Shown here: positions 6,275 through 7,594 of the stretch, piece after piece | Numbering within the stretch: position 1 is the first letter of the stretch | Layout: every line of letters begins with the position of its first letter | Origin: Chlorobiota bacterium | GTDB lineage: Bacteria; Bacteroidota; Ignavibacteria; Kapaibacteriales; NICIL-2 | Reading direction: 5' to 3' | Length of the DNA: 7,594 bases | Assembly (NCBI GenBank): GCA_003695605.1 | Contig: RFIK01000050.1 | Location: forward strand, 1-7,594 | Notes under the pieces: generated by a model | The model's input: the letters and a program-made list of their open reading frames with translations, nothing else | The model's database searches: none | What the model was told of the DNA's origin: nothing | Made by a program: the position numbers and the translations under genes

Positions 6275-6311
6275 GCAGCGCGTAGCAACACCGCTACGCG
6301 CTGCGTTGTTT
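6275..6311 (+). terminator. Rho-independent terminator of the lipoprotein/Lys-rich operon
   Basis: A perfect 12-base stem, GCAGCGCGTAGC (6275-6286) with GCTACGCGCTGC (6293-6304), and the 6-base loop AACACC, followed by GTTGTTT. It lies between the small exported protein and the tRNA promoter. The T-run is short and interrupted, but the stem is very stable. Confidence 0.85.
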
Positions 6312-6334
6312 AGTGAGCTCCGTTGAGTGTGCAG

Positions 6335-6342
6335 TATTTTTG
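6335..6342 (+). promoter_or_regulatory. Promoter -7 box (TATTTTTG) of the tRNA-Lys gene
   Basis: TATTTTTG followed by C ends 9 bases before the first base of the mature tRNA, which is the spacing expected if transcription begins a base or two before the tRNA. The position makes this the most convincing of the five TA-N2-T(n)-GC boxes in the window. No good -33 TTTG is seen; the nearest is TTTA about 22 bases upstream. Confidence 0.6.
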
Positions 6343-6351
6343 CGCCCGCTT

Positions 6352-7409
<1,058 letters not shown>

Positions 7410-7476
7410 ATCAGAGCTTTGACCGTCAGGCTGTGTTACGAAGAACTGTGGGGCGTATTATTGCGCGTAGCATCAA

Positions 7477-7503
7477 GGCACACTGTGCCGGGTATGTTTT
7501 TTG
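7477..7503 (+). promoter_or_regulatory. Putative promoter/operator of the 7539 gene
   Basis: A perfect palindrome, GGCACA-C-TGTGCC (7477-7489), is followed three bases later by TATGTTTTTTG and C (7493-7504), the same TA-N2-T(n)-GC shape as the other leaders. The gene's ATG is 35 bases further on. The palindrome could be an operator shared with the divergent phosphatase gene. No clear -33 element. Confidence 0.35.
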
Positions 7504-7538
7504 CAGCCTTCCGATCAACCGAATACGGAGCATTGACA

Positions 7539-7594
7539 ATGCGAATGTGCGCCGCTGTGTTGCTCAGTCTGGTGGCAACTGTTCACCTTGCCGC
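7539..7594 (+). CDS. Start of a secreted protein (partial, 18 codons)
   Basis: The ATG at 7539 follows GGAG (7527-7530) by 8 bases and opens MRMCAAVLLSLVATVHLA, which looks like the beginning of a Sec signal peptide, before the window ends. Nothing of the mature protein is visible, so no function can be given. It is divergent from the acid phosphatase gene, with a 129-base shared upstream region. Confidence 0.6.
   Translation, partial: MRMCAAVLLSLVATVHLA

Overview
The window looks like a piece of a chromosome from the Bacteroidota/Chlorobi (FCB) side of the bacterial tree; a lineage near Ignavibacteria or Kapabacteria would fit. This is an inference. GC looks moderately high (roughly 55-58 % by eye). 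The leaders of infC, dinB, an FN3 lipoprotein, a tRNA and a secreted-protein gene all carry a TA-N2-T(3-6)-GC box, which resembles the TAnnTTTG -7 element of Bacteroidota. Two genes encode lipoproteins. Several genes also have clear GGAGG-type ribosome sites, which is unlike most Bacteroidetes proper. No mobile element, CRISPR array, rRNA or phage gene is visible, so this is mostly housekeeping and envelope DNA.

Layout: 1-125 (minus) is the start of rpmI (ribosomal protein L35). 134-691 or 787 (minus) is infC (IF-3). Together they form the conserved infC-rpmI translation operon, but with no thrS upstream. A 172- to 268-base divergent promoter region follows, then on the plus strand a Y-family DNA polymerase (960-2183) and a 715-residue double glycosyltransferase (2256-4403). 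The latter consists of two fused copies of a GT2-TPR module; the second copy still carries its own Shine-Dalgarno and ATG at 3337-3350. A small secreted Lys/Ala/Pro/His-rich protein (4548-4799) ends at a strong terminator. Then comes an FN3 lipoprotein (4963-5970), coupled by 14 bases to another small secreted Lys-rich repeat protein (5985-6245), again ending in a strong hairpin. tRNA-Lys(CTT) lies at 6352-6424. A convergent lipoprotein-like purple acid phosphatase (6390-7409, minus) borrows its last codons and stop from the antisense of that tRNA. A divergent secreted protein starts at 7539 and leaves the window.

How they work together: infC/rpmI serve translation, and dinB serves damage tolerance. 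The rest, from 2256 onward, points at the cell envelope: a cytoplasmic glycosyltransferase, two tiny cationic exported proteins flanking a surface or periplasmic FN3 lipoprotein, and an exported phosphatase. A functional link between the glycosyltransferase and the exported proteins is only suggested by proximity. The most noteworthy points are the fused GT2-TPR duplication with a retained internal start, the paired Lys-rich exported peptides around the FN3 lipoprotein, the inverted repeat embedded in the FN3 promoter, and the phosphatase/tRNA antisense overlap.
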